From: a bacterium
Lineage (GTDB): Bacteria; Patescibacteriota; Saccharimonadia; Saccharimonadales; Saccharimonadaceae
NCBI GenBank assembly: GCA_029549925.1
Contig: JAKPIF010000026.1
Coordinates: 1 to 59,463 of the forward strand
Reading direction: 5' to 3'
DNA: 59,463 nucleotides
Of the stretch, positions 39,358 through 48,541 are shown piece by piece. Within the stretch, counting starts at the first letter, position 1; the number at the start of each line of letters is the position of its first letter. A program made the translations under genes and the position numbers. The notes under the pieces are model-generated. The model did not search any database and was not told the origin of the DNA. It worked only from the letters and a program-made list of their open reading frames with translations.

Positions 39358-40827
39358 TTATTCTACCACGTTATCGCCGCGGAAATTATGCTTTATAGTG
39401 CGCCAGAGGATAATTACCCCTATCGTAAACACCAGATAATAGATGATTACAAAGCTAAGGCTCGGCTGGTATTCGATACTAGACAGCGGTAAACTAGCGC
39501 CCCATTTGGCCACGAGAATAATATAATCAAGTAGCAACTTGGCCGGCAGGGCCAAGATGTCAGCGACCGCCACAGGTAATACCGAGGCGGCAAGTCCCGC
39601 CAAGAAAGCAAGCGCCATGGTCAGCGGAATAATCGGTAGCACTAAAACGCTCGTAATTATTCCCACCAGCGAAACGGTACCCATAAAGTAGGCGACGATC
39701 GGTACGGTCAATAGTGTTGCCGCCAGAGTCTCGAGCATAATTTGCATTAAGCTGTTACCACGTTTATTGATTAAATCGTTCAGTAGTGGCGCCAAGATAA
39801 TTACCCCGGCAAAGCTAAAGAAGGATAAATACCAGCCCACGTCGCCAAAAATTACGCTCGGTTCGACCATGGCAGTGATCGCCGAAGTGAGGAGCAATAA
39901 CACTACAGGATGAATGCTTCGCCCCACGTACCAAGTAAGAAGACTGAGTACTGAAACCAATACGGCGCGATTCATGCTCGCCGAGTCGCCAACCATTAGG
40001 CTAAACAGCAATATTAACGTAAGCGAGGAAATTAGTGCGATCAGGCGCGATTTCTTAGCAAATAGTCGCCGACAAAACCGCACTAGGATAGTTAAATTGT
40101 AGCCACTGGCCACCAGAATATGCGTTAGCGAAGCTCCGGTAAAGGCTTGCTTCATCTGACTAGATAGGTTTGCTTTCTGCCCCGCTACTAGCCCCATGCC
40201 GAGCGCTGCCTCGTCGGCATTCATCACTTTGCTTAACTGTGCGCCAAACCAGCCCCTCAGCCGTCCCAGCGGATCGACGCTCACGCCGCGCTCTATCTTA
40301 TTGAGTGTCGCTCGTGCCATCGTGGCGTTATAGCTACCAAATCCACTGTCTACTAGTCCTGTAATAGTTATCCTGTCGTAGCGTTTTAACTTGCCAGATA
40401 GTTTGGCGCCATCTTTTAGACTCGCCCAGATTTTACCACTTATCGGTCGGTTGACCTCCTGATTATCAATCCTATTAATCTCAATATTGTCTAATGGCAT
40501 AGTTAAATTATTCTTATTTAGCGTTGGATCGTCATCAATCGTCGCAGTCATCATAACCGTATCGCCGACTACTTTCTGCCAAGCCGTTTCGGTTAGAACA
40601 ATAGCCGCTCGTCCGCGTACCACGCCTAGAAGCAGCCCGCCAAACACTGCCATGGGAATAATGATTTTGGCTCGGCTAATTACGCTAATTACTAGCAAAA
40701 GCACACCGGGTAGTATCAAGCAAGTCGGAGCGATGCCCCGCCAGACACTCCACCGACACAGTTCAATGCCTAGCACTAACCCGCCGCAAGCACTCGCGAT
40801 TATCCAGCTAATGTGTATTTGTCTCAT
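39358..40827 (-). CDS. comEC: ComEC/Rec2-like competence channel protein, no metallo-beta-lactamase domain
   Basis: VMMTATIDDDPTL OB-like region, LTHILVASGYNLTIL, multiple TMs; ends after TM region. Confidence 0.85.
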   Translation of the reverse strand: MRQIHISWIIASACGGLVLGIELCRWSVWRGIAPTCLILPGVLLLVISVISRAKIIIPMAVFGGLLLGVVRGRAAIVLTETAWQKVVGDTVMMTATIDDDPTLNKNNLTMPLDNIEINRIDNQEVNRPISGKIWASLKDGAKLSGKLKRYDRITITGLVDSGFGSYNATMARATLNKIERGVSVDPLGRLRGWFGAQLSKVMNADEAALGMGLVAGQKANLSSQMKQAFTGASLTHILVASGYNLTILVRFCRRLFAKKSRLIALISSLTLILLFSLMVGDSASMNRAVLVSVLSLLTWYVGRSIHPVVLLLLTSAITAMVEPSVIFGDVGWYLSFFSFAGVIILAPLLNDLINKRGNSLMQIMLETLAATLLTVPIVAYFMGTVSLVGIITSVLVLPIIPLTMALAFLAGLAASVLPVAVADILALPAKLLLDYIILVAKWGASLPLSSIEYQPSLSFVIIYYLVFTIGVIILWRTIKHNFRGDNVVE

Positions 40828-40843
40828 TTAACATTAATTTGAT

Positions 40844-40868
40844 AACAAAAGACACCCCGCACGCGGGG
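40844..40868 (-). terminator. hairpin CCCCGC/GCGGGG downstream of tRNA-Lys
   Basis: minus strand: CCCCGCGTGCGGGGTGTCTTTTG. Confidence 0.7.
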
Positions 40869-40904
40869 CGCAGAAAGGAAAACGTCTATGTATGACTAAA
40901 TGAA

Positions 40905-40980
40905 TGGTGGGCTGAGTGGGTCTCGAACCCACGACACCAGGCTTAAAAGGCCCGTGCTCTACCAACTGAGCTATCAGCCC
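40905..40980 (-). tRNA. tRNA-Lys (TTT)
   Basis: acceptor GGGCTGA/TCAGCCC, loop CTTTTAA, GGTTCGAGACC, encoded ACCA. Confidence 0.95.
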
Positions 40981-41013
40981 AACCATTGAGATTATAGCAT
41001 ACTTTCAACTGGA

Positions 41014-43827
41014 CTAGTAGCGGGCGGGGCGGGACAGCACCGTCGTAGTCTGATATGCCTTTAGCCCATTGCCGTCAATTACCTTATTGGCAAGATACCA
41101 CGAATCTGGGGTATAGTTGAGCCATTCCGACGTGGCACCAATCCACCAATTGTTATATTGCGCTTCGCCTTTATAGTCAGTTTGGCAGATCCGTCCCTGG
41201 CGACCAACATCACAGGTACCCGCGCCAAAGGTCCGCTGAAATGACGGGCTAACCTTTGAAATAACCGCGCCATTAACCTTTAGCTTACCCGAGCAGGCGC
41301 CATTATTTCCTAGTGCCGCATTCTTTTGCGATTTCCCGCCACCGCCTTCAGCGCAGGTTAATACTTTGCCGCCAGCGGCTAAATTAGCATGGATCAGACC
41401 AACGCCCGCATTGACCGAAATATTGCCCGTGGCATAGATCGTGAGAGTGCCGTTATCGTTATATTTATCCATATCACCAATATTGCCCGTTATTGTCACA
41501 TTACCATTAACCATGATTGCACCCGCCTTGGCGGAACCGGCACCATAGACATTTAGTGTGCCTCCGCTAGGACTAACGATAATGTTATTATATTTGCCTC
41601 CATCTAGACTATTGATATCTAGATTGTTACTCGTTATTTTCGGCACGCCTAAATCATTCATAGCAAAATTACGTGCATCGCCGAGACGTGATATGGCATC
41701 CTTGGTTAGATAAGCTTGATCCAGTCCGCCACCGAACAACGTATCGCTAGCCTTGCCGCCCACCTTATCTGTGTTAGCGTATATCATACGATACCAGTTA
41801 TTGCCCGACAGATGAGTGTATCCCGCCGAACCGAAGAGCGACGAAGCACCGCCATTGGTCAGTTGACTATATTGAGTGTAACTACCACGTAAAGCGTCAG
41901 AATTGTAGCCGGTCCCTTCAAAGCCTTGTCCAGCATAGCTATCACTACCATTAATCTGCAGTTGCGGCCGTTTAGCGATACGAACGCACTTCATCGGTGA
42001 CGCCACGTAAGTATCTGACGGCTTATCGTTGACCATGCTTGCGTTTGTCCCCATCACTACATAGGTACATATTTGATCACCCGGTTGGCCGAGGACATTA
42101 GATACTGTGCGACCACCATGGTTCTTCGATGTACTAGCCCTGGGGTCCAGTTCACCTGTCGTCCCTGGAAAACTTTCATTTATAAAGTAGCCCTTAATAT
42201 GTCCTGGCACTAGTTCCGATGGATCTGGATCGTGATTAAACCCGGTATATTTAGTTGACGGATTATATTCACTCTCCAAGGTAAAGATGTGCGCCGTATA
42301 CGTTACATCAGGTGACCTAGATGGTCCATAGCGATTATTAAAGGTATACTTGAAATCAATATCTTGATCGTACGAGACAGTGCCGCCGCTAATTGACTTC
42401 CCGCCAGATATAATATCTGCCGAGCCTACTACACCGCTCTGCGTTAAGTTGGTATTACTGCATGACGAGCCATCACCTTCACGGCATTCTTCACTAGGAC
42501 TACAGTCGTCGCCCTGGCAGCCAGGGACGTGGTAAGGAATATAGACGCAGGCACCATTAGTCTCGTTTCTGACGTCACGATCTTCCTTACGTACTACCGG
42601 ATAACCGTAATCATTTAAATACGCGTATGCATAGGTGTATCTATATTTATACCAAGCATTTTCGCAGTAGGTCTTCTTTGTATCACTAGCCACCAATACT
42701 TTCTGCGGGCTGTAATTGGTATTATCGCCACACCTGATGGCAAATGAACGGCCACCACTCCAATCTCTGCTCTTGTTGACGCCTGACGAGAATCTATTAT
42801 TGTCCACCGTCCCTTTGCAATCTACATTGACGCGATGACGCCACTGCGCATTTTGCCCCGGACGCGCTGTCCCAATATAGGTAGCCCAACCATGTTTATC
42901 GGTTCTTACTTCCGATTCTGCGCCATCCTTCGGCTTAGGTCCAGGCTTAGGCGGGTCTAAATCTGTCTTCCATTTAATGCTTGCATATAGTGAAATGTCG
43001 TCTGAATCATTATAGTTTATATGTGCTGGGCTTGAATCCTCAACGCACCATGCGCACTTAATATGCTGAAGTCCACCATAGCCATTTGTCTCCCAATAAT
43101 ATGATCCAATAGCCGCACCGTTTAGAAAAACAAATTCGCCTTCATCGCTCGACCACGCATCACCTGGGATTTGGCCACTAAATGTTGCCTGAGTATACGT
43201 ACCGCCAGTGGATGGTTGAGCCCATGAACCACCTTTCTTAATTGAATTCCATTCAGACCAGTTAACTGCCCCCTGGCCAGTGCGGTTGCCGATGCGACCA
43301 TATAGCTCTCCTTCATCTTGAAACTTCATACAATCATAAACATCCCCGTAGCTGTTGGGATTCCACCTGCTTCCACCTATATACCGCCAGTAGCCAGCCA
43401 CTGGGCAAACAGCGAAGCCGTGCCATGGATAGCCAGTAACAGCGAACAATCGCGTCCGCCCAGCGCCACAGCTTTTGGCGAACATATGAATTGTATAGTA
43501 AAATTTTCCGGTATTTTCCAATGACATGTTGCTCACCCATGTGCCGAAGCCAATTCGTTGACCTACGTTGCACATGGCCTGAGCCTGCGCCTGTGCATTG
43601 GCTTCACTATTCGCAGCGTACGAATTGCCATTAATTAATCTAATGTCGTTACAGTTATAGCATGATTTTCGAACATACAGTTGTGCATAGCTGCCGCTCT
43701 GTTGAATTGTCTTATTTGCCGCTTTGACTATGTTACCGCTAAAAATGGTTATTAAGCTGGCCATTATCACCGCCAACGTCATGCTTAACAATTTTGTTCT
43801 ATTCTGTCTCATCACTACCCGCATCAT
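41014..43827 (-). CDS. large Cys-containing secreted surface protein
   Basis: signal peptide; many Cys; NGNVTITGNI/YATGNISVNAG repetitive stretches; start overlaps upstream CDS stop. Confidence 0.75.
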   Translation of the reverse strand: MMRVVMRQNRTKLLSMTLAVIMASLITIFSGNIVKAANKTIQQSGSYAQLYVRKSCYNCNDIRLINGNSYAANSEANAQAQAQAMCNVGQRIGFGTWVSNMSLENTGKFYYTIHMFAKSCGAGRTRLFAVTGYPWHGFAVCPVAGYWRYIGGSRWNPNSYGDVYDCMKFQDEGELYGRIGNRTGQGAVNWSEWNSIKKGGSWAQPSTGGTYTQATFSGQIPGDAWSSDEGEFVFLNGAAIGSYYWETNGYGGLQHIKCAWCVEDSSPAHINYNDSDDISLYASIKWKTDLDPPKPGPKPKDGAESEVRTDKHGWATYIGTARPGQNAQWRHRVNVDCKGTVDNNRFSSGVNKSRDWSGGRSFAIRCGDNTNYSPQKVLVASDTKKTYCENAWYKYRYTYAYAYLNDYGYPVVRKEDRDVRNETNGACVYIPYHVPGCQGDDCSPSEECREGDGSSCSNTNLTQSGVVGSADIISGGKSISGGTVSYDQDIDFKYTFNNRYGPSRSPDVTYTAHIFTLESEYNPSTKYTGFNHDPDPSELVPGHIKGYFINESFPGTTGELDPRASTSKNHGGRTVSNVLGQPGDQICTYVVMGTNASMVNDKPSDTYVASPMKCVRIAKRPQLQINGSDSYAGQGFEGTGYNSDALRGSYTQYSQLTNGGASSLFGSAGYTHLSGNNWYRMIYANTDKVGGKASDTLFGGGLDQAYLTKDAISRLGDARNFAMNDLGVPKITSNNLDINSLDGGKYNNIIVSPSGGTLNVYGAGSAKAGAIMVNGNVTITGNIGDMDKYNDNGTLTIYATGNISVNAGVGLIHANLAAGGKVLTCAEGGGGKSQKNAALGNNGACSGKLKVNGAVISKVSPSFQRTFGAGTCDVGRQGRICQTDYKGEAQYNNWWIGATSEWLNYTPDSWYLANKVIDGNGLKAYQTTTVLSRPARY

Positions 43828-44590
43828 CTTTGGTTAAATTCTTTACTAATGAATTTAGTGTATCTGATGGATACTTATCCGATTTGAGCGGAAGACCCTT
43901 AACGCCATAGACCTTAACACCCATCTCCGTCTCAACAGTTGCTAAATAATACACTAGCGCTACTTCAGTAATTTCATCATCGCTGGTGGCAGTCTTTTTG
44001 GAATAAATCATGCAAAATTGAGCTTTACCGACATCATCAGCGTCCCACTTTTTTAGCTCCTTTTTATCTTTTTCGATAACGCCCACCGCATTAACGCCGC
44101 CGTTAATACTCCTATCCGCCGCACGCCTTAGATCACCATAGTATTCGTCGTATTTATCGCCATATTTCTTTTTTAGCGTTGCTTTATCACTCTTATTATC
44201 ATTGTAAATCGCATTTGCCTGGCCAGCGGGAGTGGCGAGGTAGAGTTCGTGATTATGCCAAGCGGCAGCAAAGGCAGCAATCAGGATGATCGCCACCGCA
44301 CCAATCACTAACCTCCGGATCATTTTGGGTGTTAATTTGAATGGCTTCTTTTCTTTTGGTCTAGCAACATCAGCCGGAGCCGCCGAGACAGTCGGCTTGG
44401 TGCTATATGCCCCGCTCGCGCCACTTACAGTTGTGTCAGCGTCAACGGCCGCTTTATTTACAGCACCACTGTCGCCACTCTCGCCGAGCGCCTTTTCAAT
44501 ATCTTTCTTAGCATTGGATCGTCTAATGATACCTTCCCACACCGCATCCATTGCTACTTTTTTCTGCTCTTCCGACGATTTCCTGGTCAT
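43799..44590 (-). CDS. single-TM hypothetical protein, coupled to downstream surface protein
   Basis: start reset to MTRKSSEEQ; TATAAT 9 nt upstream; central TM. Confidence 0.7.
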   Translation of the reverse strand: MTRKSSEEQKKVAMDAVWEGIIRRSNAKKDIEKALGESGDSGAVNKAAVDADTTVSGASGAYSTKPTVSAAPADVARPKEKKPFKLTPKMIRRLVIGAVAIILIAAFAAAWHNHELYLATPAGQANAIYNDNKSDKATLKKKYGDKYDEYYGDLRRAADRSINGGVNAVGVIEKDKKELKKWDADDVGKAQFCMIYSKKTATSDDEITEVALVYYLATVETEMGVKVYGVKGLPLKSDKYPSDTLNSLVKNLTKDDAGSDETE

Positions 44591-44649
44591 TGTGCTATTA
44601 TTATAGCGTAAGCAAGATAATTTAACAAACAAAAGAGGGGCATCAAAAT

Positions 44650-45597
44650 ATGACAAAACATGCAGTTAAGGTAAGCATCGTTGGTACTGGTCTAGTCGGT
44701 AGCACAATTGCTTATACGTTAACAGTTAAGGGCACTGCCAGCGACATCGTTTTAATCGATGTTGACAAAAAGCGCGCCGAAGGCGAGGCAATGGACATCG
44801 AGCACGGCTCACCGTTCTTTCCCGAGTCAACAATCCATGCCGGCTCATATGACGACGCTCGCGGTAGCGATGTAGTTGTCGTCACCGCCGGCACCAACCA
44901 GAGACAGGGCGAGACCCGCATGGATCTGATTAACCGCAACGCCAGCATTGTCACCGATGTCGCCAATAATCTAAAGAAGGTTTGCCCTGGCGCTATTATT
45001 GTCATGGTCAGCAATCCACTCGACGTCATGACACGCGTGATGCAAGATGTCACTGGCTTCCCTGCCGAACGCGTTATCGGCACAGGCACCAACCTCGATT
45101 CCGCCCGTTTCCGCTACTTGCTATCGCAAAAGTTCGGCGTTGACGCCCGTAATATCCATGGTTATATTCTCGGTGAACACGGCGACAGCGAGTTTGCCGC
45201 TTGGAGCAATGTTCACATCGCCGGCATGAACATTAACGAGGCGTCGGATAATTTTGGCGGCATCATGGGCGATTATGACTACATCGACATCGAAAACGCC
45301 GCTCGCAATGCCGCCTATGAGATTATCAACCGTAAAAAGGCAACCTATTATGGCATCGCCGCCAGTGCCAGCCGTATTGTCGAAGCAATCGTCCGCAACG
45401 AAAAGTCGATCTTTCCGCTATCGGTCAAGCTCGACGGCCAGTATGGGCTAAAGGATGTTTACCTGTCCTTGCCAACCATCATTGGCGAGAATGGCGTCGA
45501 GCGTATTCTAACGCCATATCTATCCGAGCAAGAGGAAAATAAACTACATCATAGCGCGGAAGTATTAGAACAGGCGTATGAGGGGCTAAAGAAATAA
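44650..45597 (+). CDS. ldh: L-lactate dehydrogenase
   Basis: VSIVGTGLVGSTIAYTL, GTNLDSARFRYLLSQ, GYILGEHGDSEFAAWS. Confidence 0.93.
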   Translation: MTKHAVKVSIVGTGLVGSTIAYTLTVKGTASDIVLIDVDKKRAEGEAMDIEHGSPFFPESTIHAGSYDDARGSDVVVVTAGTNQRQGETRMDLINRNASIVTDVANNLKKVCPGAIIVMVSNPLDVMTRVMQDVTGFPAERVIGTGTNLDSARFRYLLSQKFGVDARNIHGYILGEHGDSEFAAWSNVHIAGMNINEASDNFGGIMGDYDYIDIENAARNAAYEIINRKKATYYGIAASASRIVEAIVRNEKSIFPLSVKLDGQYGLKDVYLSLPTIIGENGVERILTPYLSEQEENKLHHSAEVLEQAYEGLKK

Positions 45598-45612
45598 GGT
45601 CTCACCCTCTTT

Positions 45613-45634
45613 TGTCAGCCCTCGTGGGCTGACA
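45613..45634 (+). terminator. hairpin TGTCAGCCC-TCGT-GGGCTGACA
   Basis: perfect 9-bp inverted repeat after ldh. Confidence 0.7.
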
Positions 45635-45638
45635 TTCT

Positions 45639-45675
45639 CTCCCGTAACGCTTAACTTTGCCAAGCGTTACGGGAG
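45639..45675. terminator. 14-bp inverted repeat CTCCCGTAACGCTT/AAGCGTTACGGGAG
   Basis: between convergent ldh and uvrA. Confidence 0.65.
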
Positions 45676-45691
45676 ATAAAATATATCGATG

Positions 45692-48502
45692 CTATAGCAT
45701 CTTCTTTAGATACTGTCCCGTATAGCTTGCGGGATTTTCCGCTACTTGCTCGGGCGTGCCCGTCGCCACAACGCGGCCGCCATTTAGACCGCCTTCCGGC
45801 CCCATATCGATAATGTAGTCTGCCGATTTAATGACATCGAGATTATGTTCAATCACAATCATCGTATTGCCGTTGTCAACCAGCCGCTGTAATACGCCTA
45901 ACAGTCGTCGCACATCCGCCTGATGTAAGCCCGTCGTCGGCTCATCTAGCACATAAAGTGTCCGCCCAGTTGATTTACGGCTAAGCTCAGTTGCGAGCTT
46001 TACACGTTGGGCTTCACCACCCGATAGCGTTGTCGCCGCTTGACCAATTTCAACATAACCGAGCCCGACATCCTGCAAAGTCTTGAGCTTATTGGCAATC
46101 TTTGGAATTGAACCAAAGAATTCCGCCGCTTCATCCACCGTCATCTTGAGCACTTCACTAATATTCTTGCCGTGCCACTTAATTTCCAATGCCTCAGCAT
46201 TATACCGTGCACCATGACATTCGTCGCAAGTAACATAAACGTCGGGCAAGAACTGCATTTCAATTTTAATTACACCATCGCCCTGGCAGTGTTCACAGCG
46301 GCCGCCTCGCACGTTGAAGCTAAAGCGTCCCGGCTTATATCCGCGGATATTCGCCTCAGGCGTTGCCGCAAAGAGTTCGCGAATTGCGGTAAAGATTCCC
46401 GTATACGTCGCCGCATTTGAACGAGGCGTCCGTCCGATTGGGCTCTGATCGATCATAATAATCTTATCAAGCTGGTCGATGCCATCGATGCGTTGGTGCG
46501 CGCCTGAAACAGTTTGCGCCCGGTTGAGACGAGCTAAGAGTTCATTACTCAGAATATCATTTACAAGTGTGGATTTACCGCTGCCCGACACACCAGATAC
46601 CACCGTGAATAGTCCAAGCGGAAAGCTGACATTGATATTCTTTAGGTTGTGTTCACGCGCACCCACTACGGTTAGCATGCGCTTTTTGTCCACTGGTCGC
46701 CGCGTCTTTGGTACGGCAATTTTCTCTTTACCGCAGAGAAAGCGCCCTGTGAGTGAGTTCGGATTGGCCGCTACTTCCGTCGGTGTGCCCGCCGCCACGA
46801 TTTCACCGCCGTGGCTGCCTGCACCCGGCCCCACGTCTACTAGGTAGTCCGCCGCCCGAATCGTGTCTTCATCGTGTTCAACCACTACTACAGTATTACC
46901 AAGATTACGTAGATGCTTAAGTGTCGCAATTAGGCGATCGTTATCCTTTTGGTGTAAGCCAATACTCGGCTCATCCAGCACGTATAGAACACCCTTGAGG
47001 CCGCTACCAATCTGCGTTGCCAAACGAATGCGCTGAGCTTCACCGCCCGATAGCGTATTGGCCGCCCGGCTGAGTTCTAGATAATCTAGCCCCACATCAA
47101 TCATAAAGTCGAGACGGCTATTAATTTCCTTAAAGATCTGCTTGCCGATTAGTTTTTCGCGCTCCGTCCAGTCGATTTTGTTAAAGACATCCTTAACATC
47201 AGTAATCGATAGATTGCAAATATCGACAATCGAGAGATCATGGACGGTGATTGCCCGCACTACCGGCCTGAGACGCGCACCGTGGCAATCGTCGCACTCT
47301 AGCTCACGCATAAATCGCTCAATATCTCGCCGAATAAAGTCGCTGCTTGTTTCTTTCCAGCGTCGCTCAAGGTTCGGAATTACGCCCTCGTAGGTCGTGC
47401 GGAAAGTGCGCCCATCGCTCAATTTTACCCGGTAGATTTCATTGCCTGTGCCATAAAGGAGTAAGTGGCGAATATCTGGACTCAGCTGCCCCACCGGCAC
47501 CCGCAGGCTAAAGCCATGCTTTTTCGCCACTGCCGACAGCTTACGCATCCACCACGCCTCAATATTGATACGGTTAAATGGGCGAATCGCCCCTTCCATA
47601 ATGGTAAGGTTATTGTTTAATACTAGATCTGGGTCAACCACCATGCGGATCCCCAGCCCCGAACAGGTCGGGCAAGCACCAATCGGATTATTAAAGCTAA
47701 AGAGTCGTGGCTCGAGATCGGGAATAACTTCATTCGGGTGATCTGGGCAAGCGTAGCGTTCAGATAATACAGTCGCCTCTTTGGTGTTAGCATCAATAAT
47801 CTCTATGTCGCCTCGCCCAAGTTCCAACGCCTGTTCGACGCTTCCCGCAATACGACTATTCGCCACATCATTTACAACCAAACGGTCCACCACCAAATCG
47901 ACATCGTGTTTATAATTCTTATCCAGCTCTGGCCACTCGTCAAGATTATAAATTACCCCGTCCACGCGCGCCCTGGCATAGCCCCGCGACATATACTGTT
48001 CGGGGATATGAGCAAATGTCCCCTTCTTTTGCCGAGCAATTGGCGCGCAGATATAAATTTTCCGCTCCGTCATTGCCTGTACTTCTTCAATAATCGCCTG
48101 CGGCGAACGGCGCTTGACCTCTTTACCACAGATCGGGCAATGTGGCACGCCGAGACGAGCAAAGAGTAGACGTAAATAATCATAGATTTCTGTCACTGTC
48201 GCCACGGTCGAGCGAGGGTTGCGACTGGTAGATTTCTGATCGATGCTAATTGCCGGGCTAAGGCCGTCAATTTTATCAACATCCGGCTTCTCCATCTGGC
48301 CAAGAAACATGCGTGCATACGACGATAGCGACTCAACGTAGCGCCTCTGCCCCTCAGCATAAAGCGTATCGAACGCCAGCGAAGACTTGCCCGACCCCGA
48401 CAGACCTGTTATTACGACTAGTTTATTCCGTGGAATCGTCAGGCTCACGTTTTTGAGATTGTGAACCCGCGCTCCCTCGATTCGAATCACATCATCTTGC
48501 AT
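45692..48502 (-). CDS. uvrA: excinuclease ABC subunit A
   Basis: ARVHNLKNVSLTIPRNKLVVITGLSGSGKSSLAFDTLYAEGQRRYVESLSSYARMFL, CEHCQGDGVIKIEMQFLPDVYV. Confidence 0.98.
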   Translation of the reverse strand: MQDDVIRIEGARVHNLKNVSLTIPRNKLVVITGLSGSGKSSLAFDTLYAEGQRRYVESLSSYARMFLGQMEKPDVDKIDGLSPAISIDQKSTSRNPRSTVATVTEIYDYLRLLFARLGVPHCPICGKEVKRRSPQAIIEEVQAMTERKIYICAPIARQKKGTFAHIPEQYMSRGYARARVDGVIYNLDEWPELDKNYKHDVDLVVDRLVVNDVANSRIAGSVEQALELGRGDIEIIDANTKEATVLSERYACPDHPNEVIPDLEPRLFSFNNPIGACPTCSGLGIRMVVDPDLVLNNNLTIMEGAIRPFNRINIEAWWMRKLSAVAKKHGFSLRVPVGQLSPDIRHLLLYGTGNEIYRVKLSDGRTFRTTYEGVIPNLERRWKETSSDFIRRDIERFMRELECDDCHGARLRPVVRAITVHDLSIVDICNLSITDVKDVFNKIDWTEREKLIGKQIFKEINSRLDFMIDVGLDYLELSRAANTLSGGEAQRIRLATQIGSGLKGVLYVLDEPSIGLHQKDNDRLIATLKHLRNLGNTVVVVEHDEDTIRAADYLVDVGPGAGSHGGEIVAAGTPTEVAANPNSLTGRFLCGKEKIAVPKTRRPVDKKRMLTVVGAREHNLKNINVSFPLGLFTVVSGVSGSGKSTLVNDILSNELLARLNRAQTVSGAHQRIDGIDQLDKIIMIDQSPIGRTPRSNAATYTGIFTAIRELFAATPEANIRGYKPGRFSFNVRGGRCEHCQGDGVIKIEMQFLPDVYVTCDECHGARYNAEALEIKWHGKNISEVLKMTVDEAAEFFGSIPKIANKLKTLQDVGLGYVEIGQAATTLSGGEAQRVKLATELSRKSTGRTLYVLDEPTTGLHQADVRRLLGVLQRLVDNGNTMIVIEHNLDVIKSADYIIDMGPEGGLNGGRVVATGTPEQVAENPASYTGQYLKKML

Positions 48503-48541
48503 TAGGATATATTATAATCCAATGTCAAGAAGTTGTCCACG

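Noticed and set aside
45639-45675. 14-bp perfect inverted repeat considered as a regulatory or mobile-element end
   Set aside because: Sits between convergent ldh and uvrA next to another hairpin; best explained as a bidirectional terminator.
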